Source: Sanderia malayensis
Lineage: Eukaryota; Cnidaria; Scyphozoa; Semaeostomeae; Pelagiidae
Direction of reading: 5' to 3'
NCBI GenBank assembly: GCA_013076295.1
Contig: RQOL01000730.1
Coordinates: forward strand, 124,001-188,000
DNA length: 64,000 nucleotides
Made by a program: the position numbers and the translations under genes. This document shows positions 22,151 through 33,751 of the stretch, one piece after another. Numbering within the stretch: the first letter of the stretch is position 1; each line of letters begins with the position of its first letter. The notes below the pieces were generated by a model, which saw nothing but the letters and a program-made list of their open reading frames with translations, was not told where the DNA came from and did not search any database.

Positions 22151-22559
22151 CCCTACTGTTAACATATTGTGGGATCCGAAGCTGAATAGCATGTTGAATC
22201 CGAGGATGAATCGGAGGATGAATACAAAGCTACATAGCATCCAATATATTTTTGATGGAATTTGCTTTACAGTCCTTAAGGATTTGGCCTTGTTCATTTG
22301 TGAAACCCTTTCTTTTGCATTGAAATAGCAATTTATCTGTTGACAGCACGACTTGCAAAAGTCATATTTCGAAAACCCTTACTTTTTCAACCATTTGAAT
22401 TTACGAGTTCTGCATCTTCAACTCGAGAGATCTGGAAAGTCCTCCTTGCTGAGTACAACTCTATAATTGACGCAATAAGTTTGCTGCTTAAATTTTGATG
22501 CGTGCATTTTCATTGTTTCACAAAATTTTAGTTGTCAAGATATGTGAAAGTAATTACAT

Positions 22560-23165
22560 ATAAAATTTAAATGTGCATAAGTACACAGAGGTCAATAATG
22601 TTATTGCCAATCTGTTTTTGGAAACTATGAAGGTCGTCTTTTGTGATGTGTGATTTCACATCGTCTATGTCAATCATTGAGCCATTAATTTCTGGCTCGG
22701 TGGACCGCAGACATTTTTTGCTGATGCATAAGTAATAATTTCTCGTCCCTGGGTGTATTTGCCAGTGTGTTTGTTGTAAAATGGTCGATCGCAATGATGA
22801 CCAATAATGTATTTTGCGTCCACTACTTTATTTCTTTTGAATTCTTTGATGAACGCTTTGCTCTTGCTTTTGTTGCATTTTTAATCGTTTTTAATTTGTG
22901 TTTAACGCTTGGTGTTGTTCTTCTTTTTTTTTGTATGTACTAATCATCGGTTGCTGTTTCCTTTGCAACCATTTGTAGTTTATCAGAGAATCTTTCTTTA
23001 GTTGATGGCGTCAATTTCAGCAGATATCCATCTGAATTTTCTGCAGCAATATCTACCTGTATTAGTGTGTTGCCACAGGATATGTATTGGAACGGCTCGT
23101 CATCATCCAAGTTTTTATTCATGCAAGCGATGTTCAACCACCTTCTACAACAGCACTGGGCCTAT
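22560..23165 (-). other. Unresolved minus-strand frames, weak PHD-like cysteine cluster
   Basis: Frames at 22567-22794 and 22940-23137 (minus) hold possible exon sequence. The second is preceded in frame by AQCCCRRWLNIACM, which resembles the last half of a PHD finger (Cys-x-x-Cys...Trp...Cys). The first contains Cys/His residues but no clear motif. I cannot join them into a gene. They could be pieces of a cellular gene or of a transposon. Confidence 0.2.
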
Positions 23166-24349
23166 GGAATAGAAGCAATTAGTACTTTCTAGGTCGTCAT
23201 TCATAAATTAAGGAAAATTTAGACATGTCTGATATTTTGTATGTTTCGTCTTCTATCGATAAGTTCTTCACCAAATCATCAGCAGCATGATTTTGCAATA
23301 TACGAACCGTTGCTATTTTGTTACGGTAAAGCCTTATATAAGTGGCCAGGCGTTTAGTTTTTGAGCCTCTAAGGGGGCGCTTCTTTGAGGGAGCGCTTAT
23401 TGGACAATTTTGCTGATAAAATGAGTTCTAATTCGAAGGGGGAGGGGCGTTATTGGAGGACTTGCAATATATACAATATTTTCATACAATAACTGATGAT
23501 GGTTTTTACATACATAGTTTCGATGCCCATTTACTTGCCCACATAGTCTGCACCACCCGGTTTCTTGACAGTCTGAAAATATTAATAGACACCTATATAA
23601 AACCTGGCACAAGGCACAAGGTATGAACACTTTTCGATATGCACTGCATGGCAGACATTAGAAATAATATCAGCCTGCGTGACATACCCAATCATCAACA
23701 GGGGACCATGGTCTGAGAACAATTGAGGAAGTTCTTGTTCTTGCGCACAGCAAATCCTGCAGGAGAATGGGAACTAATTTCCTTGTCGTTAATCAGTCGT
23801 TTATGTTGTTGCAATTGTTGCTTATGCGTAAATTGCTTCCACATTATTTATTACCCTACATGCTTTTTCTATCATGTCTCTGCGTTGTTTGCGTAGTACT
23901 TCTGCATTTTCCAAAAAATCAACTCGTCCTGTTTTTAGCAAAGTTTCTGCAAAGAAACGTTAATAATTCCAGGTTTAATAAAATAGCATTGAATGAATCT
24001 CGCATAAACTTGGATGTTCAAATGAAAACTCGAACATTAGAAGAAAAAATTGAATATGATAAGAGAGGAAAGACAGTAATACCTTCAGGGTAAATATTCC
24101 ACAGTTGTAGTAGTAACCGTAGTACCATAACCGTAGTACCGTAGTAACTGTAGTAAGAATGCAACATTTATACCTTAAACTGTTCATGACCTTATCAATT
24201 TGAGTTGGAAGTTCACCAAACAGGTTGAGGAAATTACCACCAAGAGAGGAAATTTGCGAGACAAGACTATTTTGGTCAATTCTGGGGCGTAGAATCCGAA
24301 TATTGATGTTCTTTAATCAGGTTGGGTGGCATTTTTGAGATATGGGTCA
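23166..24349. other. Intergenic, no convincing gene
   Basis: A frame at 23767-24093 (plus) is Leu-rich at its start, then basic. A minus frame at 23397-23630 has two Cys pairs (CRLCGQVNGHRNYVC). Neither is recognisable. A short gtagtaccgtagtaactgta repeat lies near 24110-24150. Confidence 0.35.
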
Positions 24350-24800
24350 TTTGCCCCCCCCCCCCTCCAAAAGGGAAAATTGAAACTTTCAGTCAAATAT
24401 GCTCCATTGCCACCATTGTGCATAGCAATGGCAATGCATATCCTGTTTTAGAAACTCAGGTTGTGACACCTTTAAAAGAAGCTCCGTATTCTAAGCTCCT
24501 GGAAGCTAGAGTTCGCAAAATAGCATTGGGTTGTGACCATTTTCAACAAGAATATTGTGATGCTATACCAGACAAACTTGACATTGCTACACATGGTTAT
24601 CATTGTCAGTGAAATGCGAAATTCACCAATGCTATTTCTGTTGCTAAAAGCAAGAGAATGAGTACTGTTCTAGATAAAAAGCAGGAAGAAACCAAGAGAC
24701 CCAAGCGTTTGGGCGAATATTCAGGTACATTATTTCTCAAAATCTGTATGATTTGTAAGTCAGCAGGATCAAAATGAAAGGGCCCCTTCAGGGGACTCAC
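24350..24800 (+). pseudogene. Fragment of an unnamed protein family (HFQQEYCDAIP...YHCQ region)
   Basis: A frame from about 24395 reads through KLLEARVRKIALGCDHFQQE and YHCQ, a stop, then NAKFTNAISVAKSKRMSTVLD and CMICKSAG. The spacing of Cys/His suggests a degenerate zinc-binding segment. I suspect, without proof, that it is the N-terminal part of the same kind of gene whose C-terminal pieces are at 29.15-29.95 kb. A poly-C run (24356-24366) lies at its left edge. Confidence 0.3.
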
Positions 24801-25070
24801 GGCAAGTAATACGGGATAGAGGAGCTGTCAGCTACATGACTCCTGAATGTGCATTGTTGTACGTGAATAGCATAAATTTGTTTTAGTCTGACACTCATCA
24901 ATTTTTTTTAGTTCACTAGAAATGAAATATTGTCAACATGACGAGGACAAATATATTTGCAATTTTTGGGAAAAATTTCATAATTAAAATGAGATCAATT
25001 TGAGCCTTTACCGAACAAAAAAATTACCAAGCGGATCAGCAACTCTTGAATTATTGTTATTCTTTTGACA

Positions 25071-25218
25071 ATGGCTTTGAAAAAGGGAAACATTTTGGAA
25101 ACATACTAAAGCTTTTCATCCGACACTCTTCAGACTATAAAACGTCAGAATGATAACTGAAAATCATAATCGAAAAGCTTTAGTATGTTTCCAAAACGTT
25201 TGCTTTTTTCAAAGCCAT
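25071..25218. repeat. Inverted repeat, 47-bp arms, 54-base loop
   Basis: The left arm 25071-25117 (atggctttga...aaagcttttc) is nearly the exact reverse complement of 25172-25218 (gaaaagctttagtatg...aaagccat). It could form a long hairpin or be a tiny miniature element. No clear target duplication is seen. Confidence 0.85.
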
Positions 25219-25581
25219 TTTCAAATTTTGTACCACTATCAAATTGTTCTCTTGAAAATATTAAAAGTTATGAAAAATGAAAGACAATGTTTTGTGCAAC
25301 TGTAAATCAATAATTGAATATACGGTTATAAATTTTGAAAAATCACATAAATGTTATACTCATCATTATCACTACTCGTGTAGCAAAAAATGCAGCAGTA
25401 TGAATATGAATGAGTACGGATGTAGGTGCTGGGTATGAATTTGAATGATTACAAAAAATCATATACAAAGCTGTCCATGTAAAAGAGCAAGCTGGCCTAT
25501 TCAGATCGTTCAGTCATTGTTCAGTCTCCAATATCGAAATACTGGTTTTTCTTTTTGCATCATACTGAATTGTCATATTTT

Positions 25582-26330
25582 TCACGTCAAAAATGCACTT
25601 TTGATTTTGTCAGTGGCATCTGTTAGATCAACATTCATGCGTGATAGCATCATGTTTACCTCTTCAGTGAAAAATTTGAGTGTCAACTCTTCTTCATCAC
25701 TTGTTATAACTGTCAATTGTAAAGAGGCATCTCGCTTGCAGTTTCCTAGCTTTTGACATACATCACAATGAGTGCACTTGATAGTTTTGCTTTGGAGATT
25801 AATCTCAGTCACTTTCTTATGACAAGATTGGCAAGATACGAATCTGGAAAATTTGGAAACATGTTTCACATCTATAATAGTTGCAACTGTTAGTTGATCT
25901 TCCAATAATTTAGGGCCGTCAACATGATCAATGATTTGCTCCTTTTCTTTGAAAGTTGTTGCAGTTGTAGTTGCGAGAAATGGTTCGCCTTTATAACGTC
26001 TAGCAGAAAGTTGTCAAAATGATGTTTTCTCACTTACAAGCTTGGCAGTAAAATTTTCCCACACATGAAATGTACATGGCCCTGATTGATCTTCCAGAAT
26101 GCAATCCTCCTTAAAAGAACTGTTTGCAGAACTTATGATTTTAGGATTAGCATGACCGAAAGTAAGTGTTGCTACTACACTAACTCTGCATAATCTTGAC
26201 TTGATGAACTTCATTTAGGCAAATTTTTGTCGCTGGTGCTGGAGTGAACTTCTTTTTTAAGTGATCTTTCAGTGGTACATATTCAAAGTCTAAATCAAAC
26301 TTGGGGGCTGCTTCCACAGTAGAGTTTTGA
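25582..26330 (-). pseudogene. RPA-like single-strand DNA-binding protein (OB folds plus zinc motif), broken
   Basis: Two minus-strand segments resemble the large subunit of replication protein A, which coats single-stranded DNA. The segment at 26214-26014 holds VATLTFGHANPK and DQSGPCTFHVWENF, typical of an OB-fold strand pattern. The segment at 25905-25582 holds CQSCHKK and CTHCDVCQKLG, like the RPA zinc-ribbon, inside an OB fold. Upstream sequence (LDFEYVPLKDHLKKKF) continues in another frame, so at least one frameshift is present near 26180. It might be a cellular RPA-derived gene or cargo of a mobile element, since some animal Helitrons carry RPA-like genes. No Helitron gene adjoins it here. 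Confidence 0.5.
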
Positions 26331-28172
26331 TTGAACAGGAAGCTGTTCTGGTCGGATCTGTTTCTTAGGCCACAAAATTTTACTGGGGTTTTGTAGTGGA
26401 AGGGTGATTCAGAAAGAAAGAGGAGAAAATAAACAAATTATCAAACAGTAACAACATTTTTTTGCAAAAAAAGTGTCTCAAAAATTGTCAAAAAAACTCA
26501 GTTATTATTGTCTGCAAACTAATGAATCAATCAAGCAAGTTATCATTTTGAAGCCTTAAAGAAGATATGGATATTTTCTTCTGTGTTTTTTATCCTATGA
26601 ACCACTTTTGATTGTTCATTTCTTTTAAAGTAGTTCTTTATTGATCTTTGATCTTGGAGCAATGGCGAGTTGTGGCTTTTAAAATATATTTTGGCAATTC
26701 CTTCAACCAGCCTATCGGTATTATTGCCTACATATGGCACTAGCCAATCAATTTTCGTTCTTAGTTCCATTATCTTATTGGATTGGTGGCATCTTTGCTT
26801 TTGTGTGGCCATCACAGCATAGAAGCTTTCAGCAATTGCTTCAGTTCCACCAGTGGCAATCGCAATATCCAAAGATAGCATGAACTCTAGCCCAAGCTTG
26901 GAGTAAACGCTTTCCACGGTATACATTGCCTAAATGAGGTTAGCTTTATCCAATTGCGCTTTGATTTTTGACCCATCAAAAAGAGTCAAAAGAAATGTTT
27001 GGCAAATTCCAAAAAACTCATCTTTTTCCAGACGAATAAAGTGCTGAGTTAAATGTTTTCCACTTAATGTTTGTATGCATGCAACACCGTACTTTTTCAG
27101 GTCTCCCCATACCATTTCACACAAGCATTTTTTAAAATGGTGGAAAACAACATCTGAACAGCTTTCATCAAGAAATTCGAAATTGTCTTTCTTTTCTTGT
27201 ACATGAGGAAGTGAGATAACATATTTGAACCAAATTTGAAACTGCTCTCTTCCCATAGCAAGATAATGTGCTTTATCTGCAACACACTGCATGGCCTTTT
27301 CAGAGCAGCTCCTTCCTGCAAGAGCTACAAGCATTTCTTCAAAATCAAAACATTTAGCTAGTGGTCTTGAAATTTCAGCAGTGCCATTTTCTAGCCTATT
27401 TTTGGCTGACACTTTCAAGTCAACAGCAAATACTTTCAACTCTTCCAGTGATTGGTTGAATGTTCTTTCCATCCAGGTATATTGGGCTTCCTCGTCGTGA
27501 TCTGGATGAACCATTTTATCCTGGTTCAGCAAAAACAGTTGAACTTCTTGAAAATTGCAGTTCTTTATGTTTTCTAGCTGTTTCTTGTAACGTGGTACTT
27601 CTTCCAGATTATTTATTATGGCTTCCATATAAAATAGCATTCGATTTCCCCATAAAATATTCTTCCAGTGCAGGAAATTGACGCTCTGTGATAGCACCAT
27701 GAACTCGCAAAGGGGAGCAGTGATGTCCAGTAATCCAAGAAGATCTGAGACAAAATCTTGTCCAAACATTCTATACTGGAAAGGGAAATCTTCATCTGCA
27801 TTAGAGTGGATGGTAGAAAAGGATTTACGCAAAACTTGATATCCTTTTTCAATGGACTTCCATTGTCCAACTACAGAGCTCAAAAGACATTGCGCAGCAA
27901 ATGGAACAATGACAGAAGCTCTTTTTGAACTGCTCTTTGCACTGCTCTTTGCACCGAGTTCAAGATGTGCTAAACCTTTGCCTCTTGCATCAGGTGATTG
28001 AACTCATTAGCTCTCATTATAAATTTATTGGAAAAATCTTTGGATGTTCCAAATTTCCACCCCTAATATCTGTTGCAGTTAGATTTAGCAGGTGAGTTGC
28101 ATCCCAAATAACTGTTTGACAGAACTGCAACTCCTCAGGTACATCAAGCCTTCCCGTGTCTGCACGTATAGA

Positions 28173-30946
28173 CCAGTGGCTGAGAGGGGAGCATTACCAC
28201 CCGAGGAGGCAATTTATGGGACAATGTTTTTCTGATGTAGTTTTGGGCGTTGAATTCGAATCTGGATGTTGATCAGGTGTGCGGGGGGGGGGGCGTTTCC
28301 GAGATTTTGGGGGGTTAAGGGTAAAAATAAATGTTCCTTTCAACCATCCAATTTCTGAGAAAATCATTATAAGAATGATGCCCGAGCCACTCTAACTCTA
28401 CGTGGAGATAGATATTGCTATGTCACGATAAAAATTGGCTCTCCCTATTTTTGGGGGGAAGTAGCTAAATTTCGAAGCCCAACTGGACTACATGCCTACT
28501 ACCCAAAATCATGTTGTTCATGCGTAACTTTTCAATTCAGATTTGAATGATGCAAAATTTTCAACTGAACGCACATAATATTTACATTACAAGGATAAAA
28601 CGCTTATGCACGTATTCTAAGAAACTCGTTATAAGGAACTCAGACTCTCGAATGGCCAAAGAAACTCCAGTATTGAAAAAAAACTTTTCTAAGAGACTTC
28701 TATATTGTTCGTGAAATATAAGAGGCTATTTCCTATGTACTATTTATTTTTATAACAATAGCTTTTGAAGAGTAGCACTCATTATTAGCATGTTGTGCTT
28801 AACCCCCTAGACTAAGTCCAAAAATATTATTAGCACCATTTGGATAATCTAAAGCAATTTTGAATTTCAAGGAACTCCTAAAAAACTTTTAGTACTTAAA
28901 ATCAGAAAAATCTAAGATTTCAGTACTGGGAAAATTGGTTTGTTCCTTATAAAAGTTGTTTAATCTCTCATCAGAAAGGCTGTTATCTGTTGAAATCGCT
29001 GAAGAGCTACTTTCAGCAGAGGAAAGAGGCATTGCAATGTTTGATATAAATTTAGCGATCATCTCCATGCGAATGAAAACCAAACTGCATCCCTCTTTGA
29101 TCCCATTAAACGGTCTCCTTGGAAGGGATCTGGAGATGCTGAGAAATGTCTAAAGTAAAATCATCCAATGGCAAATCAAAAGATGTTGGGGTGCAAAGGG
29201 ACATTCTTGGTCTTCTCGTCACAGTAGCATTTATAGAAAACGATGTGATCGACATCGGCAAGGCTCTCGCCTATCCTCTCGCCCCAGTACTACTACATTT
29301 AGCAACAAGTGACAGATGCAGAATGAAGATAGTTAAAAGCAAGCTTTTTGAAGCTGCACTCAACACGGTTCTGTCCGAGGAAACCCTGTCGGTAAATGCT
29401 AGCTGCTATGTAATGGATTTAGCTGCATCACTTCCCTCGATTGTAAAGCTTCTAGATAGAGCTGTCAGAAATTAAGCAAAAGTAGCTGTCGGAAATTAAG
29501 TCAGGAAGACGTGGAAATGTTCATGAGTTGGAAACCAACCACGAAGAAGCAGACACCAAGATTTGCTACCTTCTGCACCACGCCGTAAGCCAAAATATTG
29601 GTAATGAAACAGTAGCTGACGTGCGTTCCAGTTCATGAGACGTAGACATCCATTGGCAAAGCAAGAAACTCCTTAATCTTGCATTATGTCAACTTTCTTA
29701 CGCGCAGAAACAAGCACTTCTGGGATTGCATGCTTTCTCTGGCAATGACTATGTGTCATCATTTTCTCTAAAGGGAAAGAAGGCTTTCTGGAAGAAAATG
29801 AATGAAAGAGAAGAATGCATGTTAGCCTTCAGAAATTTTGGTGTTGAAACTCACCCTAGTGAGAACTTAATTTCTAGCCTCGAGAAAATTGTCTGTTCCC
29901 TTTATGGAGAAAAAAGATTAGAATCCGTTGCAATGCAAGGAAAGCAATAATTTGGGAGAATTTTGCAGTCGATAAGAAGACTTTAACTATCTTCATTCTG
30001 CATCCGTCACTTGTTGCTACAGATAGTAGTACTGGGGCGAGAGGATAGGCGAGAGCCTTGCCGATGTCGACCACTTCGTTTTCTATAAATGCTACTGTGA
30101 CGAGAAGACCAAGAATGTTCCTTTGCACCCCAACATCTTTTGATTTGCCATTGCATTTCATTTTAGACCTTTCTCATCATCTCCAAATCCCTTCCAAGGA
30201 GACCGTTTAATGGGATCAAAGAGGGATGCAGCTTGGCTTTCATTCGCATGAAGACGATCGCTAAATATATGAAACATTGCACTGCCTCTTTCTTCTGCTG
30301 AAAGTAGCTCTTCAGCAACTTCAACAGATAACGGCCTTTCCGATGAGAGATTAAACAACTTTTATGAGGAACAAAACAACTTTCCCAGTACTGAAATCTT
30401 AGATTTTTCGGATTTCAAGTACAAAAAGTTTTTTAAGAGTCTCTTGAAATTCAAAATTGTCTTAGATTATCCAAATGTCTGAGTTTCTTATAACGAGTTT
30501 CTTAGAATACGTGCATAAGCATTTTATCCTTATAATGTAAATATTATGTGCGTTCAGTTGAAAGTATTGCTTCATTCAAATCTAAATTGAAAAATTACGC
30601 AGGAATAACATGACTTTAGGTAATAGGCCTGTAGTCCCGTTGGGCTTCGAAATTTAGCCACCTCCCCCCCCAAAAATAGAGAGAGCAAATTTTTATCGTG
30701 ACATTGCAATATCTATCTCCACATAGAGTTAGGGTGGCTTGGGCATCATTTTTATAATGATTTTCTCAGAAATTGGATGGTTGAAGGAAAATTTATTTTC
30801 ACCCTTAACCCCCCAAAATCTCGGAAACGCCCCCTCGCACGCCTGATCAACATCCAGATTCGAATTCTACTCCCAAAACTACACCAGAAAAACATTGTCC
30901 CATAAATTGCCTCCTCGGGTGGTAATGCTCCCCTCTCAGCCACTGG
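28173..30946. mobile_element. 2.8-kb fold-back element with about 1-kb inverted arms
   Basis: The left arm starts ccagtggctgagagggg at 28173 and the right arm ends with its reverse complement at 30946. The arms pair over 28173-29336 and 29980-30946 with indels and scattered substitutions, leaving a spacer of about 640 bases. It lies exactly inside family-X coding sequence: the gene stops at the right edge and resumes at the left edge. A clean target duplication is not evident (gtatagac on the left, gcctagta on the right). The cagtgg terminus looks hAT-like, but this is weak. Arms and spacer include coding sequence of another gene. Confidence 0.75.
29146..29950 (+). pseudogene. Gene fragment with EADTK...LGLHAFSGND motifs, inside the fold-back element
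   Basis: In-frame pieces read GVQRDILGLLVTVAFIEN and on to MDLAASLPSIVKLLDRAV (29146-29475). Next comes HEEADTKICYLLHHAVSQN (from about 29545), an in-frame TGA near 29636 before DVDI, then KQALLGLHAFSGNDYVSSFS and KGKKAFWKK (29726-29950). The EADT, D-V-D and HAF-G-D pattern recalls a nuclease-like family that I know only as repeated uncharacterised proteins of cnidarians and other invertebrates. The first 190 bases also lie in the opposite inverted arm (30161-29980). Several stops and frame changes make it non-functional. The enzymatic role is a guess. Confidence 0.45.
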
Positions 30947-31126
30947 CCTAGTATGGTGGAGACAAACTGCTTTGCCTGATATGGGCCAGCAGCTGATGTC
31001 CCACAATAACGAAGTAGGTCTTGTTTGTCAAGCTCAAACTTTAATTTGATGGTATTTAGCAAATTCATTGCAAGATCAGGGGCATTTCCACCATTTATTT
31101 CAGGAAATTCGTTATTATCATCTGAC

Positions 31127-31468
31127 TTTCAACTCTTCCTGTGATTGGTTGAATGTTCTTTCCATCCAAGTATATTGGGCTTCCTCATCGTGATCTGGAT
31201 GAACCATTTTATCCTGGTTCAACAAATACTAGCCTTCAAACAGTTGAACTTCTTGAAAATTGCAGTTCTTTATATTTTCTAGCTGTTTCTTGTAACGTGG
31301 TACTTCTTCCAGATTATTTATTATGGCTTCCATCTAAAATAGCATTCGATTTCCCCATAATATATCCTTCCCATGCAGGAAATTGACACTCTGTGATAGC
31401 ACCATGAACTCGCAAAGAGGAGCAGTGATGTCCAGTAATCCAAGAACATCTGAAACAAAATCTTGTCC
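31127..31468. repeat. Displaced duplicate of 27433-27763 inside family X copy 1
   Basis: These 342 bases repeat 27433-27763 at high identity on the same strand, with an extra 13-base block (near 31227) and few substitutions. The duplicate sits between two parts of the same gene where it does not belong, flanked on both sides by tctgac. It brings the GQDFVSD...NRMLF coding segment next to the acidic segment ending SDDQ. Confidence 0.88.
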
Positions 31469-32945
31469 TCTGACTTGGTCATCTGACTGGTCATCCTCAT
31501 CAGAAAATTCTTCATCAGATGTAGAATAAACAAGTGGAGCATCTAAAGGAAAAGCATGTCGCTTTCCGTTATAAATAAAAACAATATATGATGCCTGGCT
31601 TGTGCGTCTGTTTACTGTCCCTTTATCCAGTACACCAAAGAAATGAGGGAGCATTTGAGTACATTGAATTTGTGTCTGGAGGACATTTGAAGTTTGCTGA
31701 TCAACGTACTTTTCTGCAGCGAAAAGCAATGACAACACTTGCTTTCTACTGTGTTGTGGCTGACCAATTTTAACACCACAGTCGTCTAAAAAGGTAACTA
31801 GTGTATCATAGTGTGTTGAAGCTGCTTTGAGCTTTACATCTGTAATCACGCACTTCAACAGAGTCATTGGAATTTCTAGTGCATTTTTCTTACGTTCACT
31901 ATCTTCCTCTAGTTTCTTCATGGCAAGAATATGCTGTTTTCCATGAACCGGGGTTGCAATACCCAACAAGTGAGATCTCACACGGGTTTTCAAGGATCTC
32001 CAAGAGGAATTACCACCTTTGAGATACAGTTCCGTTTTTTCCTTCTTATACCATAATCCTGTTATGAGATCTCCATGGCCAAATGGATTTTCTTTTCTAG
32101 CGACCTCATAGGGAGACAAATCTTTGAACCATCTTTCTTTGCCGCAAAATGATTGAAAACAGATCTCACATCGTAGCACACATTCAGACATGACTTCACA
32201 AAATACAGCTCCAAACAGGGCACTTTATGAACCAGTTCGGTTATATTTCCGATTTTTCTTCACTCATCAAAATTATTGGCAATTTAATTTTTTCCAAAAG
32301 TTCCTTCAGTTGCTCCTCCTGTTCTGCATTTAATTTCATCTCTGCCATTAAAGTGACTACTTCTTTCGCAATATCTTTTGCTGACAATTCTGGTGGAGTG
32401 TTTCTTCAAGCTATGTTTACCTTTGCATTGACTGACAGATGCGGGGCTGCCTTGATTCTTACTTTTAGCCTCTTCATTGATGTTGATATCGATATCAATA
32501 TATTCATTGTCAACTTCTTCCATGCTGTCTTTGCGCGTGTTTTCATCTTGGGTGGTGTTTACTAGGATACTTTCGTCTTTTCTTGTTGTTGCCACGTGTT
32601 CCATTTCTCTTCGAGCTCGCTTTGAAGGTGATGCGCCACTGGCTAGGCTTTCAGCTGGCCGCTTTGTCCCTTCTTTTGATAGCTGACTCTTGACCAGGTT
32701 CAGTCCTTCTTATGAGGTGCTCAGTACGGTCATTATTGTGACTTCCAAATGCTGCTTTGATTTTCTGTGTCTTTCTACATCAGATGGCATTCCATTTAAT
32801 ATAGTCTAGTATTTTCGCTTGTTTACGAGGCATTCTTTGCATAGTAGGGTTTCTTGTCCGTGCAAACTTTAGATTTAATAATAGATTGCGATTGTTTTTT
32901 CTGTTTTCACCACTGTGCTATAAAATGAAAACATTTGAACTTTAA

Positions 32946-33748
32946 GGCCCCATGTACACGAGCTACTTTTCTAAATATTTGGAGGGATTAACGAGTTAGC
33001 ACCTTCCTTTTCCCGTGTACATGGTCTTTTTTAGAAATTCTACCAGCCAAACATTTTGGTAAGGATGAAAAGGGCCGCTTAATTAGTATTGGGATGCTCG
33101 CGAGCATCCCAATAATTCGCCTCTTGTTTTCTCGGTGATACATGTCAACGTGGATTAAATGTTGTCTTCTTTCTCTGTTACTTTTTTTACAAGCACGATG
33201 TCTTACGAAGAATTTTTTATACTGCTTCTCATAACTGTATATTTATTGGAACAAAATTGACAACGTTTGTTGCAAAGGAACGGTGAACGGTGTTAATCTA
33301 TGCCTAAGATTACGTGATGGTACAAACGACATTGATAGCGGAGTACTCGTTTTGCTCTCGGTGTTACATAAGATAGAGGCTGACTAATGTAAAGTCTTGG
33401 ATCCTGAGAATCTTCGAAAAATTCTATATTTTGAGACCCAGAGCTTTAATTTTCAGAAAAATTCTGATTTACAAATCGTCTAAAGCCAGCCATTTTGATA
33501 ACGGAGGTTACTCGTGTACGTGTACCCGCGCGGTAGATGAAGCAATTATGAAATTCAAATAATTTTTTCAATCAGAAAAACAGGCGCGATAAGGAAGCCA
33601 ATTATCAAATCAATCATCGGGGTTAAAGTGCTACTTGAAGTCTATTTTAGATTTTAGAAAATTTTAGCAGGAAACGTTGGCATTTGGAATTTATGGTAGT
33701 ACTCCCTACTGTTTTAGGAGGAATTTTTGGTCTCGTGTACATGGGCCC
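32946..33748. mobile_element. Harbinger-like miniature element (803 bp)
   Basis: The termini GGCCCCATGTACACGAG (left) and GGGCCCATGTACACGAG (right, reverse complement) are inverted repeats of at least 17 bp. They are flanked by TAA at 32943-32945 and 33749-33751, the three-base TWA duplication known for PIF/Harbinger elements. There is no coding capacity. A further copy of gtgtacatgg lies subterminally at 33014-33023. Confidence 0.75.
33088..33113. repeat. Perfect 26-bp palindrome
   Basis: The half-site attgggatgctcg is followed directly by its reverse complement with no loop. It lies inside the Harbinger-like miniature element. Confidence 0.95.
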
Positions 33749-33751
33749 TAA

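Larger units (their letters stand above)
26543..32832 (-). pseudogene. Family X gene, copy 1: transposase-like protein, disrupted by insertions
   Basis: An unnamed family, also present at 38.4-41.7 kb. Reading minus-strand: Met at 32832 (MPRKQAKILDYIKWN); an acidic region with PSKRARRE; a Leu-rich helix near 32300; Cys-rich start CEICFQSFCGKERW (32191); HSRKQVLSLLFAAEKYVDQQ; GVLDKGTVNRRTSQ; then NEFPEINGGNAPDLAMNLLN (31100-31040). After an inserted element (28173-30946) it resumes with IWDATHLLNLT, GQDFVSDLLGLLDITAPL and, after one in-frame TAG (26930-26932), SLDIAIATGGTEAIAESFYA. The spaced Asp, WDxxH and late Glu suggest an RNase H-like transposase fold related to hAT, but that is inference. 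Dead: an element insertion, an internal duplication, frameshifts near 28000 and 32280, and the stop. Confidence 0.6.

Noticed and set aside
28173..28180. hAT target duplication for the fold-back element
   Set aside because: The eight bases outside the left and right ends (gtatagac and gcctagta) agree at only four positions. The superfamily is therefore left open.
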